Positions 1 to 13,300 of a stretch of 64,000 bases of DNA are shown here, one piece after another. Within the stretch, counting starts at the first letter, position 1, and the number at the start of each line of letters is the position of its first letter. Origin of the DNA: Paragonimus skrjabini miyazakii (Eukaryota > Platyhelminthes > Trematoda > Plagiorchiida > Troglotrematidae); assembly GCA_014338405.1 (NCBI GenBank), contig JTDE01000148.1:162462-226461 (forward strand), written 5' to 3'. A program made the position numbers and the translations under genes. Under the pieces are notes generated by a model. It was given only the letters and a program-made list of their open reading frames with translations, searched no databases and was not told the origin of the DNA.

Positions 1-918
1 ATCCGGTCGACGTTGCGTTGATCATATTTTTACCTTGCGACGGATCTCGGAACATCGGCACTCTGACATACAGCCGACAGTCGTGGTCTTTTTGGACCTG
101 AAGGCTGCTTTCGATTCAGTTGCTCGTGACGTTCTCTGGAGCTGCCTTCTCCGCAAGGGGGTACCAGATAAATACGTGAATTTATTGAGATCATTGTATG
201 CTCACTCTGCAAGCAGGGTGAGAGTATATGGACAACTGTCTCGGGCGTTCATCACTTCTAGTGGTGTCAGTCAGGGATGTCCGATTTCCCCATTCTTGTT
301 CAATTTTGCCATGGACGACATTCTGGAAAGTGTGCTTGAGAAATCTAGAGAATTTGGTGTTGAGCTTCTTCCTGGCGCTAGGTTGACCGATCTGGAGTAT
401 GCGGACGACATTGTCTTACTTAGTCCCTCTGCAGAAGACATGCAGATCATGCTGAACAAGGTGAGTAACCGGGCTGGTTTGTATGGAATGAGCTCCACAC
501 CTTCGAATTTCAAAGTGCTGCCTCAAGACTGGGACATTCCCATTCCTACTTTTTTGTTGCAGGGAATCCGCTTGAGACTGTAGACAATTTCACGTACTCG
601 GGTAGCACTATCTTATCAGCCTGTAATATTGCTGATGAGATATCAGCGAGGATTGCAAAGGTGCGAGTTGCCTTTGCCAAACTGTGTCATCTGTGTCGTC
701 GAAAAGACGTTCGCTTGTTGCTGAAAGGAAGGGTATATAATGCTTATGCGCGTTCCATTTTGCTTTATGGTTCGGAAACGTGACCTGTTCACAAAGAAGA
801 CATCAACAGGCTTGCTGTGTTGGACCGTCGTTGTCTCCGCCAAATAGCTCATATTAAGTGGACTGACTGTACGATCTTTCACGAAGACGTTGAGCAACGC
901 GTAGCAACAAACCAATGA
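1..918 (+). pseudogene. RTE-type LINE reverse transcriptase fragment (family 1), frameshifted
   Basis: This is part of a non-LTR retrotransposon polyprotein that would copy element RNA into DNA at a nicked target. It is cut by the window edge and is already in frame from base 2. Visible reverse transcriptase motifs are FLDLKAAFDSV (about nt 88-120), the block GVSQGCPISPFLFNF (about 263-307) and the catalytic YADDIVLL (about 397-420). The frame is lost at about nt 562, where one base is missing in a G run; it resumes in the next frame as GNPLETVDNFTYSGS, DEISARIAKVRVAF and RSILLYGSET. TGA stops follow at 781 (where the family has Trp) and 916. The motif order and the RVYNAYARSILLYGSET block are typical of trematode RTE-like LINEs. 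This copy cannot encode a working enzyme. Family assignment comes from motifs, not a database search. Confidence 0.9.
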
Positions 919-1382
919 TCCCAAATGGTCGAAACAAGATTGGTTCACAATGACACGGTACTATTGAACATATGATAAAACTTAATAATTAGACAACCTC
1001 AACAGTTTCGATCGACGGATCGTTTCCAGGAGATAATTAAAATTTGATGCCAAATAAGCTAAAGATGAATTATAAGCACATAATGTGACATTCATACCCA
1101 ACAGAGTTCTTTCGAGCAGTCAACAAGTTCAAAAACAACAGAGACGAGCCGAACTCCAAAACGTGATGCACGCACCACTCAAGCAAAGTACAAAAGGCGA
1201 CAAGTGGCTATTCGCACAACTGTCAATTGAGGCAATAAAACAAAAACATCTAGGTCAAGGCCAATTAGCGGTCAGAAACAGGGGCGGTAGAATATTCAGG
1301 GATAAACGCTTTTTGGAAATTGGGTTGGGTCGGATTTTAACACGACTGTGCATCGAAATTGGATACACTGACCGCGTGAGCA
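919..1382 (+). other. Unrecognised segment inside LINE family 1, with an open frame at 1,085-1,432
   Basis: LINE homology stops near 918 and resumes near 1,383. An intact relative should have roughly 200 nt here, so the 464 nt present are mostly foreign or scrambled. A 115-codon open frame runs from a GTG at 1,085 to 1,432 (first ATG near 1,166) and overlaps the resumed LINE tail in another frame. Its product is basic and Gln-rich at the N-terminus and Gly/Ile/Leu-rich later. I see no signal peptide, membrane segment or known motif. Length alone makes it mildly unusual for this AT-rich DNA, but nothing shows that it is expressed. Confidence 0.3.
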
Positions 1383-1600
1383 ATGTGGCCGAAATACAAG
1401 ACCCTGACTGCTCTATTGAGCAAAGTGGGTAGGTGTCGCCTGCCTGGATGGGGTCCTCGTGATTACCCAAACCGCTGGTTAGAGACGCTCTCTGAGGTGG
1501 CGGTGTGTCGCAGTCAATAGCGTGCCTGTATCCATACCACTTCCGCTTTTTACTTTTAGTCTTCTCTCAATAATTTTCAACCTTCTTAGTAACGTTTTCT
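1383..1600 (+). pseudogene. C-terminal tail and start of 3' UTR of RTE-type LINE family 1
   Basis: Reading the frame of base 1,401 gives TLTALLSKVGRCRLPGWGPR followed by WLETLSEVAVCRSQ, then a TAG and RACIHTTS. The GRCRLPGWGPRD...WLETL block is the diagnostic C-terminal end of the same RTE family whose reverse transcriptase lies at 1-918. The element is therefore one insertion with a disturbed interior. The in-frame TAG replaces the Trp expected in a SQW motif. The T-rich sequence after about 1,545 is taken as the beginning of the 3' UTR; its true end is not visible. Confidence 0.75.
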
Positions 1601-4600
1601 TCTAAGATATTCCACGTCACTGTTGAGGTGAACGGCGGCCCGAGCCACAGTACCTTTTGGTCAGACTGATGGCTGTTATGATGATGATGTGTAAACTCGG
1701 GAATTATATAATGACGAGTAGGACCTAGTTCTGAGGTTTCTGTGCAACATTCTCTTTGTTACAGTCCACAGGATTTTAACGCCACCTTGTGAAGTCTATG
1801 ACTTACCGGTTCAGGTCGGATGGAAAGGTTTCCAATCTGTTTGACTCGTGCTTTTCCCTTTATAGCTCATACTACATCTAAACGGACGAAACTCAGCTTC
1901 ATGCACACCTTTATAAGTAAACTGAATTGGGTGCATGGGCAATGTCTGAGACTTATAGCATCCTTCTGATATTATTTAGATGTTTGGTTTTACCCATACT
2001 ATTTACAATGTATTGTAATTAGCTAGCCAGCATCTAAAGACTCTTTCTCTGTGATATTTGTAAAGTAACCGGGAATGTTCCCCACGGTTTAGTGAATCGA
2101 CAGTAACTAGATAACCAAAGTTCCTGTGTACAAAGTCGTTTATTTGGAAGCCATGGCTAAGTCACTTGTCTCTAGGTCCATGTTTAGCCACTTACGAGTG
2201 CTGGTCTCCGTTGTGTCGTTTTCGCCCCCCTGTTTAACTCACCTATTTTTGGCTTCTCCTCTATGGGACTCTATTTCGCTGCTTGAAATCTGGTATTTGT
2301 CTATATATGGGCCGAATTTGCTATGGAGAACATCATAGGCTTTACGTCTTGCCGTTATGCTATTGGATGTCTATCGAACAACATGCAGAGAAGGAGGAAT
2401 TGGTACTGCCAGTATGGTTCGACAAGTTGATTAGATTAGTACTGTCAGGGCGTTTGTACTGAGCAGTCTGCCGGGCCTTTCAGATGCAGATGTTGAGGGA
2501 CCAGTCTTAGGTACTGTATTATCAAACTGGTTTTTGGGTTGTTGATTATAACTGCAGGCGTTGTGAACTCAGGATCAAAGAACCAGCATCTTCGAAAAGA
2601 ACTTTCTGTCTGGTAAACAGATTAACGGTAAACACGAAGTTCTGACCAAAATACCGTTGCTATGACCAATCACTCTGATCAATACGTTTAGTTTTATACT
2701 CAAGTCTGGTTTATTACCTACTGTAAGTTCAGGATTACTTTGTAAAGCCTTTCGTGCATGCGAATCTCCGTAACCGGTAACATTGTGGTTTTGATGTAAG
2801 GGAGTTCATAAAGTATACGGCAGTACGTCATTCGGAGAAATAACTAAAATGAAACCTACATTCTTAATCTTCTGACAATGCAAACAATTTTGAAAGCTGA
2901 AGACGCCGAAGAGATTCATGCATACCATCACAGATTTTGCGGTATTTTGTTAAGCGTATACGGTAGAGTGTTACATTTTTGCAACCACATTCGAACAACA
3001 ACCCACTGTGACAACAAAATGCCAGCAGTCAAGTGATGCGTAAGTCTCTTTAACTGACAGGATAATGAAGGTGTGAATAGAAACTCTATTTGGAGCGTAT
3101 GGGTAAAACATATTTTTCGTGTTGATAACCTTCATCTTGTTACAACTGAAAGTAATCTTTAATCCAGCGCCAGACTTGAATGTGACTGGTCCTGAACTCT
3201 GTTTCCGTTACTGGATCGCAGCAAATACCATTTCTTCGAAGAAGAACCGATGTGAACACGGAAGTTAGCTGTACGTCGCTTATTCGTCAATATGCACTTT
3301 AGGTTTCCCCCTTGCTCTTACGGCACAAATAGGTAACCAACCGATTTTTCAATAGGCTTCCTGCCAGCCGAGTGGAACCGCAACCGCTTATCCTTAATTC
3401 AGACAAGTTTGTCACATGTGGCAACTACTTCCAATGGGAAAGACAGACTTTATGTTTCTTCCTACATATCGTTCTGCGCTATGTAATGCATTGCTAGTGA
3501 ACCTGTTTTCCGGGTACTTGATCAGTATGACAGTTGTGACCAAATTCCTCAGGGGTAAACTGACAGAGGATATCTTCAGCATACCCCCCAGATTACCTTG
3601 AGCATCCCGTCGTCCCGAAGGAGTACCGTCAGGAGCTCCACGTACGTCATCCGCAATCAGATAGAACCTAAGTGTTCGTGTGTGGTTTTTGATATTTTAA
3701 AAAAACAAACATGCAAAGATGAGGCGACAGACGTTGTGTGGCGACAGCTATTAGAAAGACTGTTCACGCAAGAGTGTTCCTTGCCTCCCTTGGACTGTTA
3801 GACCTGAAAGTGAAGGTAACGGCGGGGCTCAACCGTGGTGACGCAGCCGTAACATCTGTCTGCGCAAATCATCACGCAACAAAAGTACAAACAGATGGAG
3901 AACATCGACTACCCCATTAAATGCAAACAGCCCCCACCTTATTCCGATCGTCCGCTTGTTTGCTGGAATCAAGAACAGTGACCAAACAGTGCAAATTCTC
4001 GAAGTGACTGTCTTCGTCGAAATTGCACGATGTGGTAAAAATCTACTCGAATCACCGCTGATGTGAACCCTAACACAATAGAAGATATAACAGGGGGCCA
4101 ATCCAGACGTCGCGTTGAAGATACTACATCAGGATTGGACAAACAGTCTCAACGTTATGCCTTCAGTTATTCGCTCATTTCTTTGTTCTCTATTGCACTA
4201 ATTAACGCACAGTTAGTAACTTTGTATGTGTCAATACGATCAGCCAATGAGTGGCTGTGATTTCTTTAATATTCTTGTACATCCATAAATTCGACTTATT
4301 GTCTCATGAATAGGAACTGCTTACTGTAACCAGTAGGAGGTCTTCTCCTTAATACATGGGAGGTTTCAATCTGAGTAAGATTTCTAGAGCTATTCGAAGT
4401 CCCTAATTCCGAGTATTACACACTAAACCATACATGATCACTCTGGTGCGTTGTTGGCAAAACTGGAAATGACAGAGACAGACGTTCTGGAGTAAGTTAG
4501 GTTGACATAGGGGCATGCAGAACTGTAACCACTTTCGACGAAATCAAGTGGCCAACAAACCACATTAAGTAATCTTGTTACTATCATCAGAGGACAGTCG

Positions 4601-7600
4601 CTGAAAACCTCACGTCCGCATAAGCTCAAGTATAACTACTTTCACGAGTCACTGTTAGCAATACCGGCATACATTTATGGCAACGGAGAAAAGTTTACGT
4701 GGCTAAATCAATAGAATTGATCTACCACCTTCTACACAATCAGTCTGACCTTGCTAAGCAACGTGATGCGGAGACCTCGACATTGTGATCAATACTTATC
4801 GGTATATACAAGTGCGTCAGATAGTGACATTCAAATGGACCACCTAGCGTGGTTAGATAACGTTATTAAAAGTGCTTGGAACTCAAGTGAACTAAAGTGT
4901 TTTGCATCACTGCTTAGCTATATTTGTCTAGGGTTCTGTTGACTGAGACCGAACTAATTTACAGAAACAGATAAATATACTATCAGGATGACTTACAGCC
5001 AAATTACAAAAAGCGCTACAAAAGATAATTCACAAACTGGTAGAAAAACATCTTGTGATGATGTTCGACGCATTTTGAGAATCCCAGTAGTTTTAATCAA
5101 CAAAATGGGTCGCACCTACACAGTTGCGTACCGTGTTTCGGAACACATTGTTTAATCGTTCTTTATCACACCATCTGCACTCACTTTGTTATTACTATTA
5201 TTCACTAAGTTATTTGCTCTGCGGATGGTGCGTCTTATTTTCGTCGAGTGAACCATCACAGCGGAGTGTCCGATTGTGGCATAATACTGGTTGCTATCAT
5301 CCCATATATTGGTTTATTTTGACTAGGATCTGCATCGACAGTTTTAGATACTGAATGCGTTCTCAGCTGATTACGAATAATATGATTCTCTGGGGTGGTG
5401 CGGTTGAATTTTTCTGAGATGCTTCGGTTCTCATAGTTGTTGTCCTGACGCAGTCTATGTTCACGTTTAAGTGGCCATAGCATGCAAACCCCATACCTCT
5501 GTGATGTTAGTTAGTTTTACTTTTGAAGTTGATGAAGGAATTAGTTTGTCAATCACCGTATCCGTTTTTTCGCAAACTGCTTCATGAACAAACAGATTCA
5601 AGCATCTCGTTGCGGTTCAGTCTGGCCAATGGTGGTTTCAGATTTTTCGCTAATTTTAATGGGGCATATTTTTTATTTATTAGATAATTGACCTAATACT
5701 TTTGAACACTTCATAATGAAAGGCGGTGGAAGCGCGCTGAAGGGACCTTTTTTTTTAGTCAGAAAGATCATTTTTCTTAGCCAGTTCTGCGCTGATGCAA
5801 ATTTTTGTTCTATTGGTCTTCGTGAGTCATCTGCACTAGGTTAGTATAATTTGGTTCAACCGCATATGGTGCAATGGCTACTGATACAACTAGCTTGGTT
5901 TCTCGAAACAGGTGAACAGGAAACTTCTTAAACTGTGTGCGGACAGCATCGCGACTGCACGTTGTGAATCACTACATTGAACGCCAACAGATCTCATTGG
6001 TTATGAGGTTTGTAATGTCGTGTGATAGCCTGATTGATCCAGGGCTGTTGTTGTTCGTCCTCCTCAGCGTCGACAAATGGCTCGGCAGCCAGTACCCTAA
6101 CGTTCTCGGGACTGAGCTTGTCCACAGTCAGTTCAGCCTGACGCTTGAACAGTCATCTAGATGTCCCACATTAATTCCAACTCAGTTTGCGATATTAAAA
6201 ATTTAGCTTTTCTTAATCGACGTCACATAAGAGAACTGAAATCAATCCTGGGAGTAAAACGAAAACTCGAATGAGTAATGGGGTGTTGACTTAAATTCAG
6301 TCCTTCAGATGAAACGGTTGATGAGTCACCTACCTCAGTTGCATCACCTGTAGATGCGGTTGACCGTGTCAACGACGTAGAGTTGTCTGAAACAACCCCC
6401 TGATGGAATAGGAAGATGTGTTGCATCCAGCAGTCGATTGTTAAACGCAAGAAAGAGAAATTACTGCACTACCAGGAAGAAATTGCCGGCAGTTGTATTT
6501 CCGCTCAAACAGAACCTGTTCCACATATTGCAAGGAAAGATTTTAGTCCAAGTGCACGACCCCCATTACGTTGGTTGCGAAATTTTAGGGATGCTCCGAT
6601 GTAAGAAAGTGATATCAAAGGTAAACATCACCCGGAAAAATAACATAGTTGTATGATTGTGTCTTCGAGATGACAATCTGGCGACCACAAATACTCTCCG
6701 TTTTGTGCTCTGTACTGCATACCACTGATCAGCTTTCAAGATACTTTCTGACCCACGTATATTAAAGGGACCAGTGTGTCAAAACCGTTTGTTGAACAGG
6801 GGGCTGAAGAACATCAATAAAGAGTTGAGACATGATCAACTTGGCACAGCAGCATGTAAAAGATTTCACTGGACACATCAACAGATAGGCTTACTAAAAG
6901 ACCAGAACTCTGGTGGGGAAAAAGCCAATCATCTAAAAAGGAGAATCAATTTAATCGGGAGCCGCCACAAGCAGTGACTGTAAGACATCCAGACAAGTTT
7001 TTAGGTGGATATTTTGGGTTAGCCCCCAGAAGCGTATGGAGGTAACCGCTACTCCTTTATGTTATTGCAGTATTTTCTACGGTGTTGCGAAGTCATACTC
7101 AAGGCTGAAGTGGGTACAGTAACGGCAGCACCAACAATTGGAAAACACTGCATTTACGACAAAGAAGAGCTGTGAGTCCTCGATATTCGGACACAGGGTT
7201 TGAGTTTGAAGCCTTCCGGTGCACGACCTTTGAACACTGCACAGGATTGACAAGCCTAGATGATTAGTTACCATCCATATGTCAACGGTTGGAGAGGCCG
7301 GACAAACCCTTTAACGAAGCTACTTCCGAAAAACGTTCGTAGATTACATCTGCCTGTGATTGTTAACCTAAAAAAGCGCTGTATGTGCTTAAAGTAATCC
7401 ATGTGGTGTACTTCGTATAGGTCGGACAAGAAACGAAACTGTCATCAAATATGTAACTACCCGCAGCTCAGTAAACAAAATTTGGACCATGGAATTCAAC
7501 GCCAGACCTTTCAGAGGGTCATCAGGCGGCTAGAGAATATTTGGAATATCCTGATTATTGCCAGAAAAACGTTAGTGACAGAAAGCTTTGGGCATTCTCT

Positions 7601-8753
7601 TTTCAGTCCATGATAACGTGTAGCTATATCTACAGGCTCAAAACTCAGGTGTGCCGGCCACGAACCACAGGGAGCAAAAGCGTTCCTACGTTTCGAAACA
7701 TGTGAAGTCTGATTCACTCAGGGCATCATTACCTCTCACATTTGGTCCTCAGAAGTTAGTTTTAACCGTTTAAAACCAACTGAAGGACTTTAAGAGGGAA
7801 CTGGAACCCGTATTTGTACAAGAATTGGCGGTACCTACCGCAGGGGACTTCTCTTTGGTTTCAAATAAGTTATCTGAAGACGTCAGATGTGTAAGAACCA
7901 GTAGAAGCTAAATCAGCATGTTGATGAAGTTTAGTCTGTGATTGATACGGCGTTTCTCGTTTCGGTTGCGGGCACGCATATTCTGTGTGAAAGAAGAACA
8001 AGTCAACCAGAATCGTTAACTTTGAACTACTTGCTGAGCAACAAACAAGTCGTTTTCCATTACAGATTAATCCTCTGTGTGCACGTTCCAAATTGGCCAT
8101 TATATCGATAATCTTGAACTTGGCAGCTGTATCTGGTTGATTTTGCGTCGTCGGCGAATAAGACACTGCAGGCAGTGGGGATGGTGACCACGACTGAGCC
8201 ATCTGGCACTTCGCAACTAACTACCAACCCCGAAAGTCTTCTTTCAAATTTTAGCGTTGACCGAAACCAGAAGGTCTCAATCTGACTTAGAACTGTCCAG
8301 CTTATTTTACATCAGTCTTCAAACATATTTCAGGTCGTTACCAAAACCGTACCCATAACCGTGGTGTACTTACTCATCTGAAAACTTCTCGATTTCGTAG
8401 GATCCATATGCATGTGAGCTAGTTAACACTTGTTTAACATGCCCGAATGTGCCATGCATGTGAAGGAAACTGAAGACATAAAAACCTGTGGGGAATTCGT
8501 TTACCACTGGCATTGAACAAATTAGCTTTGGGGTGCAAATCTGTCTATGGCATTAAAGCAACTCTAAATTTAAGTCAACAGTATCAACCTTGATGATGGA
8601 AGAAGAGGTACAAGTGGGATATTTAGTGTTAGGTCACAAGCGTTCACCAACCAGTCGTGAAGATGCGGAACAATAGGTTGATTATCACTTTGAAATTGAC
8701 AATGTGCAGCAAAAAATCGGCTTTACAAAGCTCGCCGATTAATCAACTTGGCG
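1601..8753. other. No recognisable gene or repeat
   Basis: About 7.2 kb of moderately AT-rich DNA. The open frames here are all under about 110 codons, lack known motifs, and occur on both strands at the density expected by chance. I could not assign any of it. It could be intron, intergenic DNA or old repeats too diverged to read by eye. Confidence 0.5.
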
Positions 8754-8832
8754 TTGTACTATTGTTAATTATACTTATATCGTATTAATATAAATAATAA
8801 ATTGTAATTATATTATAATTATTTGTACGCTA
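8754..8832. repeat. AT-rich low-complexity tract
   Basis: An almost pure A/T stretch built from short TAATTATA and ATTATAAT-like units, far more AT-rich than its flanks. Confidence 0.7.
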
Positions 8833-9008
8833 GTGTAACTCCATGGACCTTACGAATATGTAAGCAGTGTTAATTATCCACCTGTTAACAACTTACCACC
8901 GTAAGCTCGTCTTTGAGCGTACATGGTACTTAAGATGTATTGCTATCAAAAATAGTGTACTAATGTATAAAGTGTTATTTGTAACTGTATGAATCTATGC
9001 ATCTTTAA

Positions 9009-9030
9009 CGTTCATCGTTCATCGTTCATC
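9009..9030 (+). repeat. Three tandem copies of a 7-bp unit (CGTTCAT)
   Basis: The unit CGTTCAT occurs three times head to tail. Too short for function to be inferred; probably replication slippage. Confidence 0.8.
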
Positions 9031-9624
9031 AACTCGTGGACAATGAAATTGCCAAAATTAAGACTGTCATGTTTCCAAATTTGTGTTTTTAATAGGTGAA
9101 TGTGTACCCACATAGCGATAGTCTCTTCAGCGCTTCGCAACGATCGATGCTTTGATAGACATTGGACACCGTGTGTGTCTTCACACAGATCTGCCGCACT
9201 GAGATGCATGAAACTAATGTCTGACATTAGGCAGTTCATGCGGGAAAGAGTAAATTACAATCAAATTGGCTACCTCTAGAGAGAAAAATGGGCAACGCAA
9301 GCAACGAGTGTTGTGAGCCAACGATAACTACTTTTGGACTATATTAGTGTTGGTTGATACTACTTATTATAAAGGAACGCAAACGGTTTTCTAAGTCGTA
9401 TACGTTATAAATATTTTATGAACGCTGGGTACTTTCCAGCTGAATTGATACATGAACAACACGCTGTGATCATAAAGGCTGAGCTAGGGGGACATTTTTT
9501 GCTCCTAACAATGTTAACCTACTTTTTATATTTGTCTCTATATTTGATAAGGCACAAAGCCATCCTACTAAGGTCACTGTCAAACTGGCTTATCAAAACG
9601 GTATACGCTGTGATGATATTTTAG

Positions 9625-9772
9625 TCATATAATGCTGTTTCGTGAAAAAATTGAAAAGCTTACCAATCTAATACATGGGTTTCCTCTTCAAAACACCCAT
9701 TATCCAGTTAATGCATGGCATCTATCGACTCATCCAGTTTACCCAGAGAGGCTGCTAAGTGTTTCTGATACG
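9625..9772 (+). CDS. Candidate internal exon of an unrecognised gene
   Basis: An open stretch of 49 codons lies between an acceptor-like GATATTTTAG (ending 9,624) and a strong donor, GATACG|GTAAGTAT (9,773). With one leading base assigned to the previous codon it reads HIMLFREKIEKLTNL, then a segment including NTHYPVNAWHLSTHPVYPE and ending LLSVSDT. The composition looks protein-like, with charged and hydrophobic residues mixed and no low complexity. The frame closes soon after the donor, as expected at an exon edge. I do not recognise the family. A chance open frame of this length is quite possible in such DNA, so this is a hypothesis resting on the splice signals and composition. Confidence 0.3.
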
Positions 9773-10253
9773 GTAAGTATAAGGGTTTGGCTCAAGTCCA
9801 TGCTTAAGATCGACAAAACAAAATCAGAAGATTGGAAGCTGAGGATGCAGTTAGTTGGTTTACGATTATAACCGGTTAGGAGATGTGTAACAGTACTGCG
9901 CAACTCACACTTGCATACTTCAAGAGGTTTAGTAGTAAAGCTTTCGTCAAATCGACATAGCAGACCAATAGCATTACAGTAATCAGACAGTAATGGCTGG
10001 ATATGGTCATGCTGTTCTCGGCAGTGAATATTGAATTATAACAAGTTTTGTTCTACAAGTGGCCATTCCCAAAAAAGAATTAACATGCTGATTTCCACGT
10101 GACAAATTGTTGAGTAAATCCACACACACTTGCAAGTAAAACAGTTTCAATGCTCAACGGTGGTGTTGGTAGATTTCACCGTGAACTGTTGGGGAATTCT
10201 GATTGACAGAAAATCCCTTGGATCATTTGGTGGATTTTGTTTGATATATTGGA

Positions 10254-10385
10254 CCTGAGTCCAAATGTGAAAACCTTTAAGCTCTCGGTGTGACTTTGTA
10301 GCTCAGCTGATCGATTGTTTACCGCGTTCGGACGCTGGTTCGAATCCAGCTGAAGCTCAGATTTTTCACAACCGGGCCTCATCTA
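10254..10385 (+). repeat. tRNA-related SINE, copy 1
   Basis: The segment contains an A-box-like TAGCTCAGCTGATCG (10,299-10,313) and a perfect B box GGTTCGAATCC (10,337-10,347). The B box sits in a tRNA-like T arm with stem GCTGG/CCAGC and a 7-nt loop. The D, anticodon and acceptor stems do not pair properly, so this is not a functional tRNA gene. The preceding CTGAGTCCAAATGTGAAA recurs at 27,358 followed by a diverged version of the same body, which shows a dispersed family. A SINE of this kind would be transcribed by RNA polymerase III and mobilised by a LINE; the partner is not identifiable here. Confidence 0.6.
10299..10347 (+). promoter_or_regulatory. Internal Pol III promoter boxes (A and B) of the SINE
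   Basis: TAGCTCAGCTGATCG resembles the A-box consensus. GGTTCGAATCC matches the B-box consensus exactly. The spacing of about 38 nt between start points is within the tRNA range. Confidence 0.55.
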
Positions 10386-13300
10386 AATCCATTTTGGACT
10401 GTATATTAGAAGAGTCTGACTAAGAATTAAACGATTGATGTACAGAACTGTGAACGAATTCTGTACATATCATGTCTGATTACGAGAAGCGTAACATGTG
10501 ATGACAATACCGGCTGCCTGTCGTAGTTTTATGGGGAAGCCAGCTAGATGTAAAGATGTTGTCGCAGGAATAATGTTGACAAACGCACATCGAAGCACAA
10601 AAGTGACTAGATCAACATGGATCGTAAACTGATATGACAAAAGAACAGAGCGACAGTAGGCCTCCGTTCTCAAGTTTAACGCTTCGGTTCAGATGGACCA
10701 ACAAAATAGATGGTCATGCCTCAATGACGATTTTAGCGCCGAATAAGTGAACATGTGCACATCAGTACCAGCATGTAAACTGATTGATAAAGTTCGCCAT
10801 CCGCATCCAGTAGGTCAGTATGAACAGTAAAATCATGAGTGCTCAAACATCCCAGTCTAATTCAGTCGCGAACAATTACTGCGATTAAACTATCCAGTTG
10901 GTATATCTAATTCTGCACTTCTGAAGCTGATGATGAAAAGTTGTGATAGGGGAACAACCTAAAACGCTATTATATCATTTGTATTCACTGATCAATCTAA
11001 CTGTTCATTGCTAAACCTCTCGTGTGACTTTAAGGTCGATCAAAGGTCTAGTGCCAACATCTTCGAAATTGTATCTCACTTATCAACTTATCTGTACGCA
11101 AAGATTACAGTGTGTACCGTTCACTCAATGCATTGTGCTATTGAACTTCACGTGATACCCTGAAACAATAGCTGAATGTTAGAATTGCCAAAGCAAATCA
11201 ATAGCTTGAATCTTGCCACAAGGTAGATTAGATGAAGACTTCCGATGACAGACTATAAACAAAGGTGCTTTATTATTTGTCGAGCTTTCAGTGACAGATA
11301 TGAAGAAAATGCTAGTATATATCAAATCCATATAGGACAATGAAGCATGCATCATTTTACCAACACACTCACTGCATTTGAGTTACTCAGTATCTACTAC
11401 GGTTACTTACACTGCTCGTTTTCATAATATCTTTTCGATGTTAGATGTAAACATTTTATACTTGATTTGGTTTTTGGTTTAACTATATCAAACATATACT
11501 GATAGACGGTGTGTGTGTGTGTTGATGTCTCTAGCGGCTGTTAGATTATTGTTTGGTTAAACGTTGAATCAGTTAATAACCTACTTGCTGCCACTTCATA
11601 CCTTGAGTTCATGTGTATGCTTATTGATGGTTGACTTTTCTAGCGGGTACAACATACCGTGGTGAGAATCAATGAGGGTAAGGTAATTTGAGATTGATTT
11701 ATGAATGATCTCTTTACTGGAGAAGTTCACTTTACACTAACCAATGATATAACTTTAGACCAGTGATGCATGTTTCTATAATAGGGCATCATTTTTAGGT
11801 GCAAAACTCACGTAGCATGTGAATCGTTAACCTGCTGAAAAACTTGCGTTGACTTATTCTTGAATTTTCGTGAATGGTTATCAATGAAGTCAACTATTTT
11901 CAGTAGTTATGGGTTATATGATGTACACCTTGTTTCCGCGTTGTAATCCACCATATAAATGCTTATACAACCTTCATTATTGAAGGGACATTAAGGAATA
12001 AAACTGAACAGTTTTTCTATAATGAATACGAATGTTATGTCAGTATTTTTACATCTAAAGTTGCTTTACTTTTGTAAATGAGCAATTCCACTGTTTTGAA
12101 TTCACGCCACGTTTCTGGGCGTACATTTCGTTTAACTTGGTTTTTAGAAACATAGAAGCATCATTGTAACGGAAAACTTTGCGTTTGGTATATTCTTCAA
12201 TCAACTGAGATAACAGATTGTTCATGCGTTATATGGCCTTGGTATTTTCAAGATAGTTGTGTGCAGTAGCACAGTTACTTCTTGGAATTGTGATATCATT
12301 CTGTTACTTCAAGTTATTTTGTATATTTCAAAACTGTCTTGGAAATTAGTGTATTTATATCTTGCTAACGAGTGGTGATCGTTTGCAAAATGGTACCATT
12401 TTGCTAGTTACATCGTGGATATGAAAGTCAAACACTTCGAAAGAAATTTGCAAGCTTGTATTTTTTGCATTAAAGTGCTTATGACGAAACATCTCACGAA
12501 CGTGTTTTCGTAGGCATTTAAGTTAAAAACGCAATATTTTGATTGGGACGTGCAGTTTTAAGAAGAGCTTCCAAAGCAAGTTAGATAAAAGACAATGAAC
12601 TTCGTTTTATAGATTGGAGTCAGTTCGTTCTACTCTGGTGAAGAGTTCAGTTTTGCGTATGAAATGATAGAGAACCAGCAATAATGATTTGCCTGGAGCA
12701 TCAGGACTGAAAGTGGCTCATTGGACGAACTATGACGAGAGGAGTGAGCTGTTGACAAGAAGGGGGGATAGGTAAACACCAACCGTTGACATTTTCATCA
12801 ACAAGTACTAACAGTGTGACGACTATTTCGTTTTTTAGTTATCTCGGACAGTGAGAAATTTTAATGGAGAATAGGTATCAGTTTATTAGTTTATATCAGG
12901 CAAATCACTGAGCTAGATGGTATACTCTGTTATTTTACCAGACGTATCAAGTCTCACCGGTGGCATAATTTTGATTGGTTTTCATAATCTTAAAACACAG
13001 TTTTATGATTGAACTTGTCGATATCTCGCTGGCCAAAAAAGGGGTAGTTGTGTAAATGAAAAACGAGTAGCTCGAGTGTGAATGTTATCAAACTGTTTTT
13101 TACTTACTTTTGAAATGTAGAATGCTTAGACGGAATTACTAGAACAAACTCAGCAACAACTTTGTCTGTTTAATGAATTGTGTTACCAACACTGTCTAAC
13201 GTGATTACTTATTGAACAAGGTACAATCACGGTTGGCATAAATTGTCACAGAGTGGGGAGTATGATTAAATGTTGACAAAAATCAACTGATCCCTTCATA

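Noticed and set aside
7495..7530. Hammerhead-like CTGATGACCCTCTGAAAGGTC on the minus strand
   Set aside because: The six bases between core halves cannot form stem II, and the flanks do not pair as stem I.
10299..10360. Functional tRNA gene
   Set aside because: Only the T arm folds; acceptor, D and anticodon stems are mismatched, and a second diverged copy shows it is a SINE.
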